In this document: piece by piece, positions 27,620 to 36,095 of the stretch | Position numbering within the stretch: position 1 is the stretch's first letter | Layout of the letters: each line of letters starts with the position of its first letter | Assembly (NCBI GenBank): GCA_963846495.1 | Contig: CAWJWP010000029.1 | Location: 62,001 to 126,000 of the forward strand | Direction: 5' to 3' | DNA length: 64,000 bases | Source of the DNA: DASYQD01 sp963846495 | GTDB taxonomy: Bacteria > Acidobacteriota > Thermoanaerobaculia > Multivoradales > JAIOJS01 | Notes under the pieces: generated by a model | What the model was told of the DNA's origin: nothing | The model's input: the letters and a program-made list of their open reading frames with translations, nothing else | The model's database searches: none | Made by a program: the position numbers and the translations under genes

Positions 27620-27938
27620 CGTTTCCCGCATCGAAGCGCGCGACGAGTGCGCCCTCGAGGTGAGCGCCGAAGCGCCCGACTTGCTGCTCGTCGCCTGGCT
27701 CGAGGAGCTGCTCTACCGCTTCGACACCGCCGGCGAGCTGTTCGCTCGCGGCGAAGCGCGCGTCGCCGGCGATGGCGGCGACGGTCACGCGTGGTCGCTG
27801 CGCGCGCACATGCGCGGCGAGCGCTTCGATCCCGCGCGCCATCCGCTCAAGGTGCAGGTCAAGGCGATCACCTACCACGCCCTCGAGCTGGCACGCGACG
27901 AGCACGGTTGGCGCGCGCGCGTGATCTTCGACCTGTAG
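27507..27938 (+). CDS. Archease, activator of the RtcB RNA ligase
   Basis: A 143-aa archease: it begins MPWTLIEHTADVGLDVRAPT, the family's N-terminal HTADxGxxxxG-type acidic metal-site motif. It continues with ..LFIDAAAGLFDVITD and ends KVQVKAITYHALELARDE...ARVIFDL, the conserved C-terminal block. Archease speeds guanylation and turnover of RtcB. The GTG at 27507 has a CGGGAG 8-12 bp upstream. It sits 11 bp before rtcB, the common gene pairing, so partnership is strongly supported by context. Confidence 0.9.
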   Translation: MPWTLIEHTADVGLDVRAPTLDSLFIDAAAGLFDVITDVSRIEARDECALEVSAEAPDLLLVAWLEELLYRFDTAGELFARGEARVAGDGGDGHAWSLRAHMRGERFDPARHPLKVQVKAITYHALELARDEHGWRARVIFDL

Positions 27939-27949
27939 GCGCGACACCG

Positions 27950-29389
27950 ATGAAGTTGCAACGCATCGACGAGAGCCGCTGGCGCATCCCGCGCGAGGGG
28001 AAGATGCGGGTCGAGGGGATCGTCTACGCGAGCGACGCGATGATGGCGGAGCTGCGCGGCGACCCCTGCCTGCAGCAGGTCGCCAACGTCGCGCACTTGC
28101 CCGGCATCCTGCGCGCCTCGCTGGCGATGCCGGACATCCACTGGGGGTACGGCTTCCCGATCGGCGGCGTGGCGGCGACCGACGCCGAGGAGGGCGTCAT
28201 CTCGCCCGGCGGCGTCGGCTACGACATCAACTGCGGCGTGCGCCTCTTGCGCACCGGCATCATGCGCGACGACCTCGACCAGGACGCGCTGCGCGAGGTG
28301 GTCAAGCAGCTCTACCGCAGCATCCCCACCGGCGTCGGCGAAGGGCGGCGCGACCTGCGGCTCTCGGGCGACGATCTCTCCGGCGTGCTGCGCGACGGCG
28401 CCGCGTGGGCCGTCGACCGCGGCATGGGCTTCAAGCGCGACCTCGCCGTGCTCGAGGAGGGCGGCAGCCTGCCGCAGGCGGAGGCGCAGCAGGTCTCGCC
28501 GCGCGCCCGCGAGCGCGGCAGCGCGCAGCTCGGCACGCTCGGCTCGGGCAACCACTTCGCCGAGGTGCAGAAGGTGGCCGAGGTCTACGACGAGAAGGCG
28601 GCGCGCGCCTACGGGCTCCGCCGCGGGCAGGTGACGGTGATGATCCACAGCGGCTCGCGCGGGCTGGGTCACCAGGTGTGCACCGACCACCTGAAGGGCA
28701 TGCTCGCGGCCGCCGAGCGCCACGGCATCGAGCTGCCCGACCGCCAGCTCGCCTGCGCGCCGCTCGCCTCGCCGGAGGGGAAGCGCTACCTGGCGGCGAT
28801 GGCGGCGGCCGCGAACTTCGCCTTCGCCAACCGTCAGGTGATGACGCACTTCGTGCGCGAGAGCTTCGCCAAGGCGACCGGCACGCCGGTGGAGCGGCTC
28901 GAGGTCGAGGTCGTCTACGACGTCTGCCACAACATCGCGAAGATGGAGACGTTCGAGGTCGACGGCCGGCGCCAGCGCGCCTGCGTGCACAGGAAGGGCG
29001 CGACGCGCGCCTACCCGCCGGGGCACGCCGACGTGCCGCACGCGTATCGCGAGGTGGGGCAGCCGGTGCTCATCCCCGGCGACATGGGGCGCTATTCGTA
29101 CGTGCTCGCGGGCACGCAGAAGGCCTACGAGCAGACCTTCGGCAGCAGCTGCCACGGCGCCGGCAGGCGGCTCTCGCGCGGCGAGGCGAAGCGGCAGGCG
29201 CGCGGCCGGCGGATCGTCGACGAGCTCGCGGAGAAGGGCATCGTCGTGATGGCCGCCGGCATGGCCACTGTCGCCGAGGAGATGCCGGAGGCGTACAAGG
29301 ACGTCGCCGACGTCGTCGACGTGGTGGTGACGGCCGGCATCGCGCGCAAGGTGGCGCGGCTCGAGCCGATCGGCGTCATCAAGGGCTAG
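27950..29389 (+). CDS. rtcB: RNA-splicing/repair ligase RtcB
   Basis: This 479-aa GTP-dependent 3'-phosphate/5'-OH RNA ligase has all metal and guanylation elements: GGVGYDINCGVRLL with D92 and C95, GSGNHFAEV with H202, IHSGSRGLGHQV near 233, YDVCHNIAK, and HRKGATRAYPPG with H347, equivalent to the His that is covalently guanylated. The C-terminal GSSCHGAGRRLSRGEAK and AYKDVADVVDVV blocks are also typical. Length is normal. It is co-directional with archease and probably co-transcribed with it. No RtcR-type sigma-54 regulator is present in the window. Confidence 0.95.
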   Translation: MKLQRIDESRWRIPREGKMRVEGIVYASDAMMAELRGDPCLQQVANVAHLPGILRASLAMPDIHWGYGFPIGGVAATDAEEGVISPGGVGYDINCGVRLLRTGIMRDDLDQDALREVVKQLYRSIPTGVGEGRRDLRLSGDDLSGVLRDGAAWAVDRGMGFKRDLAVLEEGGSLPQAEAQQVSPRARERGSAQLGTLGSGNHFAEVQKVAEVYDEKAARAYGLRRGQVTVMIHSGSRGLGHQVCTDHLKGMLAAAERHGIELPDRQLACAPLASPEGKRYLAAMAAAANFAFANRQVMTHFVRESFAKATGTPVERLEVEVVYDVCHNIAKMETFEVDGRRQRACVHRKGATRAYPPGHADVPHAYREVGQPVLIPGDMGRYSYVLAGTQKAYEQTFGSSCHGAGRRLSRGEAKRQARGRRIVDELAEKGIVVMAAGMATVAEEMPEAYKDVADVVDVVVTAGIARKVARLEPIGVIKG

Positions 29390-29478
29390 TCGCCGGCCGC
29401 TCGACTTCGGCAGGGACGTTCGCGCTCGCTGCGCCACGTGTCTGCTCGAGACGCCCCGTGATGGGAAACCGGCAGGCA

Positions 29479-29495
29479 TGTCCGTCTAATGAGAC
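29479..29495 (+). promoter_or_regulatory. Conserved 17-bp motif, copy 1
   Basis: TGTCCGTCTAA-N2-AGAC, containing the inverted repeat GTCT..AGAC, lies 84 bp before the protease gene at 29579. The same motif occurs once more in the window, at 46329-46345 before the second kinase gene. A shared operator is possible; function is unknown. Confidence 0.35.
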
Positions 29496-29578
29496 AGGCT
29501 CGATCACGTCGGGCGTCCTTGCTTGGCTCATGCGGGCAGGCAGGTATCGCTTCGCGCCGATCGTGCGGCGTTTGAAAA

Positions 29579-30880
29579 ATGCGCTGGTCAACTCACCGCC
29601 CCCTCAGCCCCGTTTGGCCTGCATGGCTGCGGCGCGCTTTGTGGCTGCTTGCGCTCGTAGCCTCGAGCCCAGCGGCCGCGGCGGATTGCGTCGCCCCGGA
29701 ATGGCCGGGCCCGGCGAGCGTTGCGGAATGGGCGGCAAACACGGCCGCCGTGACCTCGTCGCACGCCGGCGAGGCCGGCCTTGGCTTCGTCATCGGATCA
29801 TCGCCGCTGCAGATTTGGCTCGCCGTACCGGCCCACGTCCTGTATGGCGATACCGAGCCTCCACGCGTCAGCGCTGTCGTCCCGGGCATCACGGTCCGCC
29901 TGTACAAGGCACCGGGTCCTTCACCGCTCTGCGACGATCGGCCTCCTACTCCCGCTGCAGACAGTGTCGGCGACTTGTCTTTCGTGTGTGTTCAGCGCAC
30001 GAGCCTGCTCCCGATGTTCAACGACTATCTGCTGGGCGAAGCCTTCCAGGACGAGGAGGTCCGTCTGCTCGGCGTGGCCGGCGAGCCGGGGCGGCCATCG
30101 CCGTTCACCGGCGTCATCGAGAGGATCCGGCACGAGGACCTGGGTAGTACCGGTGCCGACGTCCTGACCAGCAACCTGCAGGGAGAGCAGGGGCAGTCCG
30201 GTGCGCTCGCTTACAGCCGGCGTGGCGTCATCGGCATGTACATCGGCGCCAGCGACGGCGGAGGTTCGCGCGTGCTCTCCGCCGCGGCGATTCGTGATGC
30301 GGCGAGAGATGCCGGCGTCCCCTTCGTTCTCAATGAGAACGAGTTTTACGACTGCCGGCGCTCGCGCCCGGTCTGCGCCACCATGGCGTCGCATTCCTTA
30401 CGTGCCTCGCTCGAGCTGCGCAACGTCTTCACCGACCAACGCGCAACGCTCGGCCCCGGCGAATGCGGGCCGGTGTTCGAGGGTAGGTACGCCGTGCAAT
30501 CGGGCGCCCGCCATATCGCCTGTGAGCCGCGCTTGCTGCGGGTTCCTGCCGGTAAGGAATCGCTCCGCTTCAATGTGACTTGCGAGCTGGACCTCAGCAC
30601 CAAGCGCTGGCAGTCCAGCCTCGGCTCACTCTCCTGCATGGGCCGCGGCAGCGGGCAGTACGACTGTTTTGGTTTCCAGGATTCGGGTTTGGGCGTCTTC
30701 TATGGCGTCGCGAGCGTGCGCGCAGCCCGAGTGCGCCTTCTGGGTGCCTTCACGAGCCCTGACGGCTCGCGGACCGGCGCGGAGGCCGAGCTCGATCTCG
30801 ACGACACAGGGCAGCTGCGAGGCCGTCTCCTCCCCAAGGGCGGGACCGCTACGGAAATCACGTTGAAGCAGGAGAGCTGA
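29579..30880 (+). CDS. Exported trypsin-like (chymotrypsin-fold) serine protease
   Basis: A 433-aa product with a signal peptide (WLRRALWLLALVASSPAAAA). The N-terminal 230 residues show the order of a trypsin-like catalytic triad: H86 in LAVPAHVLYGD, D132 in SVGDLSFVCVQ and S207 in GEQGQSGALAYSRRGVIGMY, where GxSGA plus a following VIGM strand is the usual serine-site context. The C-terminal 200 residues contain six or more Cys (AIRDA...FYDCRRSRPVC, CEPRLLRVPAGKES, SCMGRGSGQYDCFG) and look like a separate secreted beta-rich module. The ATG has no strong ribosome-binding site. It starts a five-gene run of exported or membrane proteins with gaps of at most about 17 bp. Confidence 0.7.
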   Translation: MRWSTHRPLSPVWPAWLRRALWLLALVASSPAAAADCVAPEWPGPASVAEWAANTAAVTSSHAGEAGLGFVIGSSPLQIWLAVPAHVLYGDTEPPRVSAVVPGITVRLYKAPGPSPLCDDRPPTPAADSVGDLSFVCVQRTSLLPMFNDYLLGEAFQDEEVRLLGVAGEPGRPSPFTGVIERIRHEDLGSTGADVLTSNLQGEQGQSGALAYSRRGVIGMYIGASDGGGSRVLSAAAIRDAARDAGVPFVLNENEFYDCRRSRPVCATMASHSLRASLELRNVFTDQRATLGPGECGPVFEGRYAVQSGARHIACEPRLLRVPAGKESLRFNVTCELDLSTKRWQSSLGSLSCMGRGSGQYDCFGFQDSGLGVFYGVASVRAARVRLLGAFTSPDGSRTGAEAELDLDDTGQLRGRLLPKGGTATEITLKQES

Positions 30881-30882
30881 CC

Positions 30883-31755
30883 ATGCGATTTTCGATGCTG
30901 TTCCTGATCTCGTTGCTGCTGCAGGCAAAGTGCGCCGTGGCCCAGCAGGACTGGGTGCAGCGGGACCTCCGCGGGCTGGAATTGGCACCGGCGCCGGCGG
31001 GGCAGCCCGCGCCTTGCGCTCGCCTGTGGCTCGAGGAACGGACTTGGACCCTTCAACCCGGCAATCAGACGATGATCGGCGTGTACGGGAATCTCATCCG
31101 CACACATCCGCTGGCGACCAGCGTCGAGGAATGCCGCTTCTCCTCCAAGCCGACAAAGCCGATGGTGTTCGCCATGCGTTCGTGGAACGTCGCCAGCACG
31201 GCGAAGCAAGGCTCGGCCTGGGAAATGCGCGCCAGCCCGATCGGGGCGACCGGCGACCAACTCGACACCAATCTCGAGTCGTTTACTACGAAGCTTTGGC
31301 TTTCGACCGACCGCCTCATCGACTCCGCGACCACCGCGGAGGCGTCTGAGCGGCTGGAGTTCCGCCGTCCCGGGCCGCCTCCCGCCGACCTGAACGCCGC
31401 GGCGACCGAGATTCTCGAGAGTCTCTACTCGGGGGGTTGTGCGCGGACCATGGCGGGAGCGCTCGACGCCGAGCTTCCGGCGCAGCAAAGCGCGGAGATG
31501 GTGGCGGCGATCTGCGACCTGCGCCGGCGGATGGTCGCACTCGGCGGGCCGCTGGTATCGATTGCCATCGGCGACGTCACCGTCATCGATCGTGCCGCTG
31601 CCGCGGTCGTGCGCAGCAGGAATGCCCAGGGCTGGAGCAACGAAACCTATTACTTGGTCGAGTTCATGACCAACCTGGAGAAACAACAGGTGCCGGCGGA
31701 TGCGCTGTTCACCAAGGAGGGTGGCCGTTGGCACCTCGTGCGGCTCTGGTTCTGA
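30883..31755 (+). CDS. Exported protein of unknown function
   Basis: A 290-aa product starting 2 bp after the protease stop, with CAGGAGAG as ribosome-binding site. MRFSMLFLISLLLQAKCAVAQ is a clear signal peptide. The body has a few Cys (PCARLW, VEECRF, GGCARTM) and a C-terminal strand-rich part (SIAIGDVTVIDRAAAAVVRS ... YYLVEFMTNLEK ... WHLVRLWF) that resembles an NTF2-like or lumazine-binding small domain, though not firmly enough to name. It overlaps the next gene by 28 bp. A role in the same pathway as the adjacent protease is inferred from packing only. Confidence 0.6.
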   Translation: MRFSMLFLISLLLQAKCAVAQQDWVQRDLRGLELAPAPAGQPAPCARLWLEERTWTLQPGNQTMIGVYGNLIRTHPLATSVEECRFSSKPTKPMVFAMRSWNVASTAKQGSAWEMRASPIGATGDQLDTNLESFTTKLWLSTDRLIDSATTAEASERLEFRRPGPPPADLNAAATEILESLYSGGCARTMAGALDAELPAQQSAEMVAAICDLRRRMVALGGPLVSIAIGDVTVIDRAAAAVVRSRNAQGWSNETYYLVEFMTNLEKQQVPADALFTKEGGRWHLVRLWF

Positions 31756-32465
31756 TCGCGCTCACCCTCTTGTCGGTCCGAACGGAGGCGTCCGAATGTC
31801 CGTTGACGGTGCGGGCTCCGGTGGATCCGAAACTAGGTTACGGCCCCCGTCAGGGTGGAACGTATTGCGATGGCCAGTTGCGAGAGGACCATGGCGGGCA
31901 CCTCCGGGTCATCGCCATGACGGTGGGAGCAGCCCCGGCGGGACGCCAGCCGTTCTCGCTGGATGTCACTCGCGCACCGGCGCTCGGCGCATCGACCGAG
32001 ATCACGATCCAGGGTCTGCCGCTTCAACCGGCAATCAATTACCGCTTCGACGCGAGCCTGAAGGCGGACCGCTTGCCGCTGACCGTAGGTGACGAGTCCG
32101 CACTATGGCGGTTGGAGAAGCCCCTGACGCCGGCCGAGGTGGGCTGGTCCGCGTGGTCTCAGGCGCCCGGTTCCGAAAAGATCTACTGGCCGCTCATCCT
32201 CTCGCGCAGCGCGGGTCCCTCGGAAGTGAGCATCACGCTGCGGTCATCGATCCGTGTCTCCTCGCTGGACGTCACCATCCGTGAGGCAGGCAAGGTCGTG
32301 GAGCAGAAGGTGAAGTTGTCAGCCGTCGCGGCGCCCGGAGCTCCGCTTCCCTACCGACTTCCCGCGGGACCGGCAGGGTTGGTGACTCTCGATGTGACGG
32401 CAATTGCGTTCAATGGTTTCTCGCAGCAATCGACGTCGTTTCTCCTCTGGAGGCCGGCCCCGTGA
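31728..32465 (+). CDS. Exported protein of unknown function, likely beta-rich
   Basis: The frame is open much further upstream, but the TTG at 31728 is chosen because AAGGAGGG lies 7 bp before it and the resulting N-terminus (MAPRAALVLIALTLLSVRTEA) is a signal peptide. The 245-aa product overlaps the previous gene by 28 bp and its TGA overlaps the next GTG. Sequence is rich in beta-strand patterns (FSLDVTRAPALGASTEITI, SEVSITLRSSIRVSSLDVTI, GLVTLDVTAIAFNGFSQQST), suggesting immunoglobulin-like or similar sandwich folds. One Cys pair is near the N-terminus (ECPLTV, TYCDGQ). No family recognised. Confidence 0.65.
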   Translation: MAPRAALVLIALTLLSVRTEASECPLTVRAPVDPKLGYGPRQGGTYCDGQLREDHGGHLRVIAMTVGAAPAGRQPFSLDVTRAPALGASTEITIQGLPLQPAINYRFDASLKADRLPLTVGDESALWRLEKPLTPAEVGWSAWSQAPGSEKIYWPLILSRSAGPSEVSITLRSSIRVSSLDVTIREAGKVVEQKVKLSAVAAPGAPLPYRLPAGPAGLVTLDVTAIAFNGFSQQSTSFLLWRPAP

Positions 32466-33463
32466 AGCTGCGCTGGCCGTGGCGGCGGCACGTCGCCATC
32501 GTGCGCCGCAAGGCCGCGCTGCAGCGCGAGCTGCAGGCGCTGCTTGGCGACTCCGCCGCCACGCCCGAGCAGATCAAACGGGTGACCGCATTGCACGAGG
32601 AAGTGGCCAAGTTCCTCGCCAGCCAACGCCGCCGCCGATCGCTGCGCTGGCTGCTCGGCCTCGCGGCGGGCTGTGTCGCAGCCGCGGCCGCGCTTTCGTT
32701 GATCAGAGTTCGCGACCCGCGATTCGTGCTCAACGCATCGGCAACGTCGTTCGTTTATGGAGTGGGGCGCGAGGACGAGCGGCTGGCCGATTCGCTGCCG
32801 GTAACGACCGTTTCGTTTCAGGGCGAGAGCTACTGCACTGAAAAAGCTGCGAATCTCAGCTGCGCACCGGCGCGGTCGCTGGAGCTCCGGTCCCTCGTCG
32901 GCTTCGCCGGCAGCGAGGTTCGCTGGCGCAAGCGCCGCGATTGCCAAGAGCTCGCCTTCCTCTCGGGAGGCGGATTGCTCCAAATCGGCATCGACGATAC
33001 GCCGGCCCCCAAATTCGTCCGCCTCGGAGAGCTTGATGAGATTCGCTTCTGTGGCGCCCCGAGTGCGACCCTGGTCATTCGGCAGCCCCGCTACTTCGTC
33101 GTCGGTGACGTCACTGCCGATCCGATCGGGGAACGAATCCTCTTGCCCGCCGCGCGCACGGGAACCGTTCTCTTGGCGGACGCCGATATGACGCGCAGTC
33201 TGCGGAGCACGGAGGTCGTTCGTCTTGCGGGATTGCAGGAGACGGTCGCCTCGGTCCAGATCGCCGACACGATGGACATCGCCGCGACGGGACGAGGGGG
33301 CCGGATCGAAGTCCTGCGCTCGACATCCAAGGAGGACATCGGTCCTACCTGGCTCGACTCTCTGCAAGGTTCACCAAAGTTGAAGGCATGGCTGGGCATC
33401 CTCGTCGGCACATGGACCGGCCTCGCCTTGTTGCGCAATCGTCTCGAAGACCTGGTCACATGA
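32462..33463 (+). CDS. Single-pass membrane protein of unknown function
   Basis: The GTG at 32462 overlaps the previous stop (GTGA). The 333-aa product begins with a basic cytoplasmic region of about 60 residues (KLRWPWRRHVAIVRRKAALQ, with a short coiled-coil-like helix ALLGDSAATPEQIKRVTALH). A transmembrane helix follows near residues 62-80 (LRWLLGLAAGCVAAAAALSL), then an extracytoplasmic region with Cys in ESYCTEKAANLSC, RRDCQEL and IRFCGAP. A second hydrophobic stretch, LGILVGTWTGLALL, lies near the C-terminus. It is likely the membrane anchor of the five-gene set; this is inference from topology. Confidence 0.6.
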   Translation: MKLRWPWRRHVAIVRRKAALQRELQALLGDSAATPEQIKRVTALHEEVAKFLASQRRRRSLRWLLGLAAGCVAAAAALSLIRVRDPRFVLNASATSFVYGVGREDERLADSLPVTTVSFQGESYCTEKAANLSCAPARSLELRSLVGFAGSEVRWRKRRDCQELAFLSGGGLLQIGIDDTPAPKFVRLGELDEIRFCGAPSATLVIRQPRYFVVGDVTADPIGERILLPAARTGTVLLADADMTRSLRSTEVVRLAGLQETVASVQIADTMDIAATGRGGRIEVLRSTSKEDIGPTWLDSLQGSPKLKAWLGILVGTWTGLALLRNRLEDLVT

Positions 33464-33480
33464 CAATGGAGGCGTGACCG

Positions 33481-34053
33481 ATGAGAAGAATTGCATCATT
33501 GCTTTGTCTGCTGCTCCCTCTTCTGCTTTCCGTTTCGCTACAGGCCAAGGAGTACCCTCACTACTGCTGCACCAAGGCGGGAGTGCTCGGGCCGTACCCC
33601 AACGATTCCATCCCCGAAGGCGGCGCGTGCTACGGCACTGACTCTCGCGGCCGGCGGCACGAGGGCAAGGCGTGCTACGGCGCCAGCGCCGAGGACGACG
33701 AGTCGGAAGAGGGTAGCGAGTACCCCCACTACTGCTGCACGAAGGCGGGAGTGCTCGGGCCGTACCCCAACGATTCCATCCGCGAAGGCGGCGCGTGCTA
33801 TGGCACCGACGCGCGCGGTAAGCAACATCAGGGCAAGGCGTGTTTCGGCGACGACGAAGAAAGTGGGGACGACTCGGCTGAAGAGGACGACTACCCGCAC
33901 TACTGTTGTACGGCCGCCGGAGCTCTCGGTCCTTACCCCAACGACTCCTTGCCGGAAGGCGGCGCCTGCTACGGCACCGACTCTCGGGGCAAGCGGCACG
34001 AGGGCAAGGCGTGTTATGGAAACGATGACGCGGATGATGACGATCGGCGGTGA
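33481..34053 (+). CDS. Secreted protein with three tandem 43-residue Cys-rich modules
   Basis: The ATG at 33481 follows GGAGGCG by 7 bp. After a signal peptide (RRIASLLCLLLPLLLSVSLQ) the 190-aa protein is built from three near-identical 43-residue modules at 25-67, 81-123 and 138-180, separated by acidic linkers (SAEDDESEEGS, DDEESGDDSAEEDD). Each module starts YPHYCC and contains LGPYPNDS, EGGACYGTD and KACYG or KACFG, giving four Cys per module at fixed positions 5, 6, 26 and 41, with two conserved His and several Tyr. Two disulfides per module, or metal/Ca binding helped by the acidic linkers, are plausible. No known family was recognised. It ends the five-gene secreted cluster. Confidence 0.75.
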   Translation: MRRIASLLCLLLPLLLSVSLQAKEYPHYCCTKAGVLGPYPNDSIPEGGACYGTDSRGRRHEGKACYGASAEDDESEEGSEYPHYCCTKAGVLGPYPNDSIREGGACYGTDARGKQHQGKACFGDDEESGDDSAEEDDYPHYCCTAAGALGPYPNDSLPEGGACYGTDSRGKRHEGKACYGNDDADDDDRR

Positions 34054-34104
34054 GGAGCACGCCCTCGCGTCGCGCTGACGGCATCGGCCTTTCGTAGAGC
34101 CAGT

Positions 34105-34156
34105 CCTACCGCTGTCGGGATGGGTGGTCGCGCCGGTGCACCCCGGCAGCGGTAGG
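34105..34156. terminator. Inverted repeat after the secreted-protein cluster
   Basis: CCTACCGCTGTCGGG (34105-34119) and CCCGGCAGCGGTAGG (34142-34156) pair at 14 of 15 positions across a 22-nt loop. No T-tract follows, so this could be a stem-loop terminator needing factors, or another intergenic palindrome. Confidence 0.4.
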
Positions 34157-34236
34157 GTCCATGGTTCCACGCCGGAGGCGCGGGCCCGGCACGATCGCCT
34201 GAGCCGCACTGCTACACCCCGTGTTAGCGTTTTCCG

Positions 34237-34966
34237 GTGTGCGCGCGTCGTGCTGCTTCGTGGGTTGCCGCTCTCGTCGTCGCCGCCTGCGCGGTGCCGT
34301 CGGCCGCAGGTCTTTCGCATCCAGCCGCTGCGGCCGGTGGAGGAGCTGCGGCGCGAGGCGCTCGCCGCCGAGCCGCCGGTGGAGACGGGCAAGCGGGCGC
34401 CGGATCTCGTCGAGCTGGTGACGCTCGATCCCACGATCGAGCTCGACGTCCGCTACGCCACGCGCGACAACTTCCTCTCGACGCCGGTCTACACGCAGGC
34501 GCGCGCCTTCCTGCAGCGGCCCGCCGCTGAGGCGCTCGTCGCCGCCAACGCGGAGCTGCGGGGGCAGGGCTGGGGGCTGCTCGTCCACGACGCCTACCGG
34601 CCGTGGTACGTCACCAAGATCTTTTGGGACGCCACGCCCGACGACAAGAAGAGCTTCGTCGCCGACCCCACGAAGGGGTCGAAACACAACCGCGGCTGCG
34701 CCGTCGACCTGACGCTCTACGAGCTGAAGAGCGGCGAGTCGGCGGTGATGCCGAGCCTCTACGACGAGTTCGGCGAGCGCGCCGCGGCCGACTACGCGGG
34801 TGGCACAGCCGAGCAGCGCCAGCGGCGCGACCTGCTGCGGGCGGCGATGGAGGCGCACGGCTTCACCGTCAACCCCACGGAGTGGTGGCATTTCGACTAC
34901 CGCGACTGGGAGCAGTACCCGATCCTCAACGTGCCGTTCGAGCAGCTCGGTCCGCCGCCGCAGTGA
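34237..34966 (+). CDS. VanX/DdpX-like D-Ala-D-Ala dipeptidase (M15D), exported, interrupted by a single-base shift
   Basis: Read from the GTG at 34237 the N-terminus is a lipoprotein-like signal (CARRAASWVAALVVAACAVPSA). The mature part, QVFRIQPLRPVEELRREALA onwards, is in the next frame and requires skipping G34306. Corrected length is about 242 aa. The enzyme motifs are complete: the zinc site SKHNRGCAVDLTL (SxHxxGxAxD) near residue 148 and EWWHFDY (ExWH) near 215, plus HDAYRPW before them. M15D enzymes cleave D-Ala-D-Ala dipeptide or related cell-wall peptides. The signal suggests an envelope or periplasmic location, unlike cytoplasmic VanX of resistance operons. No vanH/vanA ligase is nearby, so recycling or turnover is more likely than glycopeptide resistance. 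The stop overlaps the nadQ start. Confidence 0.8.
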
Positions 34967-36009
34967 CCACCGAGCTGCCGCCGGTCGTCCTCGGTTTGAA
35001 TGCGGTGATCCTCGCCGTCACCGAGGAGGTGCCGCGGGTGCTCACCGTGCAGCGCGCCGGCCACGCTCTCGCGGCGCCGGAGGAGCTGGCGCCGGCCGCG
35101 AAGGGCGACGGGCGCGACCTGCCCGACGCGCTGCCGTTCGGCCCGCTCGATCCGGAGCGCCACATGACTCTCGACAAGGGGTTGCGCGCCTGGGTGGCGC
35201 AGCAGACGGGGCTGCAGCTCGGTTACGTCGAGCAGCTCTACACCTTCGGCGACCGCTTCCGCGACCCTCGCGAGCGCGAAGGCGGGCCGCGCGTCGTCTC
35301 CGCCGGCTATCTCGCATTGATGGAGGAGCAGGAGGTGGCCGGCGCCGGCGGGGCGCGCTGGCAGGACGCCTACGGCTACTTGCCGTGGGAGGACTGGCGC
35401 GAGGGGAAGCCGCCGGCGCTCGAGAAGTCGGTGCTGCCGGCGCTCGCCGTCTGGGCGCGCGAGGGCGGCCGGCAGGCGCGGCTGCGTCGCGAGCGCGTCG
35501 ACCTCACGTTCGGCGTGAACGCGCCGTGGGACCCGTACCGCGTGCTCGAGCGCTACGAGCTGCTCTACGAGGCGGGCCTCGTGCGCGAGAGCTGGGTCGA
35601 CCGCGACGAGACGCCGCCGGCGCGTTCGCCCGGCACGTCGCCGCGGCGGGGGAGCACGACCGAAGCGGTGCTGCTCGGGCGGCCGATGGCGCTCGACCAT
35701 CGGCGCATCCTCGCCACCGCGCTCGGGCGTGTGCGCGGCAAGCTCAAGTACCGGCCGGTGGTGTTCGAGCTGCTGCCGCCCGCGTTCACGCTGTCGCGGC
35801 TGCAGCGCACCGTCGAGGCGCTCGCCGGCGTGCGGCTCCACAAGCAGAACTTCCGTCGGCTGGTGGAGCACGGCGGCCTCGTCGAGGGCACCGGCAAGCG
35901 CGAGCGGTCGACCGGCGGCCGCCCGGCGGAGCTCTTCCGCTTCCGCCGCGAGGTGTTGCGCGAGCGGCCGACGCCGGGAGTAGGGCTGCCGGGAGCGCTG
36001 CGCGGCTGA
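34963..36009 (+). CDS. nadQ: NadQ/NrtR-type Nudix-wHTH transcriptional regulator of NAD synthesis
   Basis: The GTG at 34963 overlaps the VanX-like stop. The 348-aa protein combines an N-terminal Nudix-like domain (VVLGLNAVILAVTEEVPRVL, DALPFGPLDPERHMTLDKGL, RAWVAQQTGLQLGYVEQLYT) with a C-terminal winged-helix part (YRPVVFELLPPAFTLSRLQR, ...HKQNFRRLVEHGGLVEGTGK). The catalytic Nudix box is degenerate, as in ligand-sensing NrtR/NadQ proteins. The DALPFGPxDPxxHxTL and QTGLxLGYVEQLYTFGDR strings are the hallmarks I associate with the COG4111 group known from Alphaproteobacteria. It precedes nadA-nadB-nadC, and the intergenic region contains matching palindromes. It likely senses an NAD-related metabolite and represses nadABC. 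Confidence 0.8.
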   Translation: MTTELPPVVLGLNAVILAVTEEVPRVLTVQRAGHALAAPEELAPAAKGDGRDLPDALPFGPLDPERHMTLDKGLRAWVAQQTGLQLGYVEQLYTFGDRFRDPREREGGPRVVSAGYLALMEEQEVAGAGGARWQDAYGYLPWEDWREGKPPALEKSVLPALAVWAREGGRQARLRRERVDLTFGVNAPWDPYRVLERYELLYEAGLVRESWVDRDETPPARSPGTSPRRGSTTEAVLLGRPMALDHRRILATALGRVRGKLKYRPVVFELLPPAFTLSRLQRTVEALAGVRLHKQNFRRLVEHGGLVEGTGKRERSTGGRPAELFRFRREVLRERPTPGVGLPGALRG

Positions 36010-36085
36010 TTGGGGGCGCGAGGCCGCACGGCGTCGGCCTTCGGTTTCGGTGGCGCTAACACCACGGCCGATGGAATCAACGGTC

Positions 36086-36091
36086 TTGACA
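36086..36091 (+). promoter_or_regulatory. Possible -35 element (TTGACA) upstream of nadA
   Basis: A perfect TTGACA lies 5 bp before operator 1. No strong -10 is seen at 16-18 bp, so the element may be chance or serve a weak promoter that operator 1 would occlude. Confidence 0.35.
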
Positions 36092-36095
36092 GCGC

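Noticed and set aside
34237..36009. Vancomycin-resistance cluster
   Set aside because: Only a VanX-like dipeptidase with an export signal is present; there is no VanH, D-Ala-D-Lac ligase or VanRS, and the neighbour is a NAD regulator.
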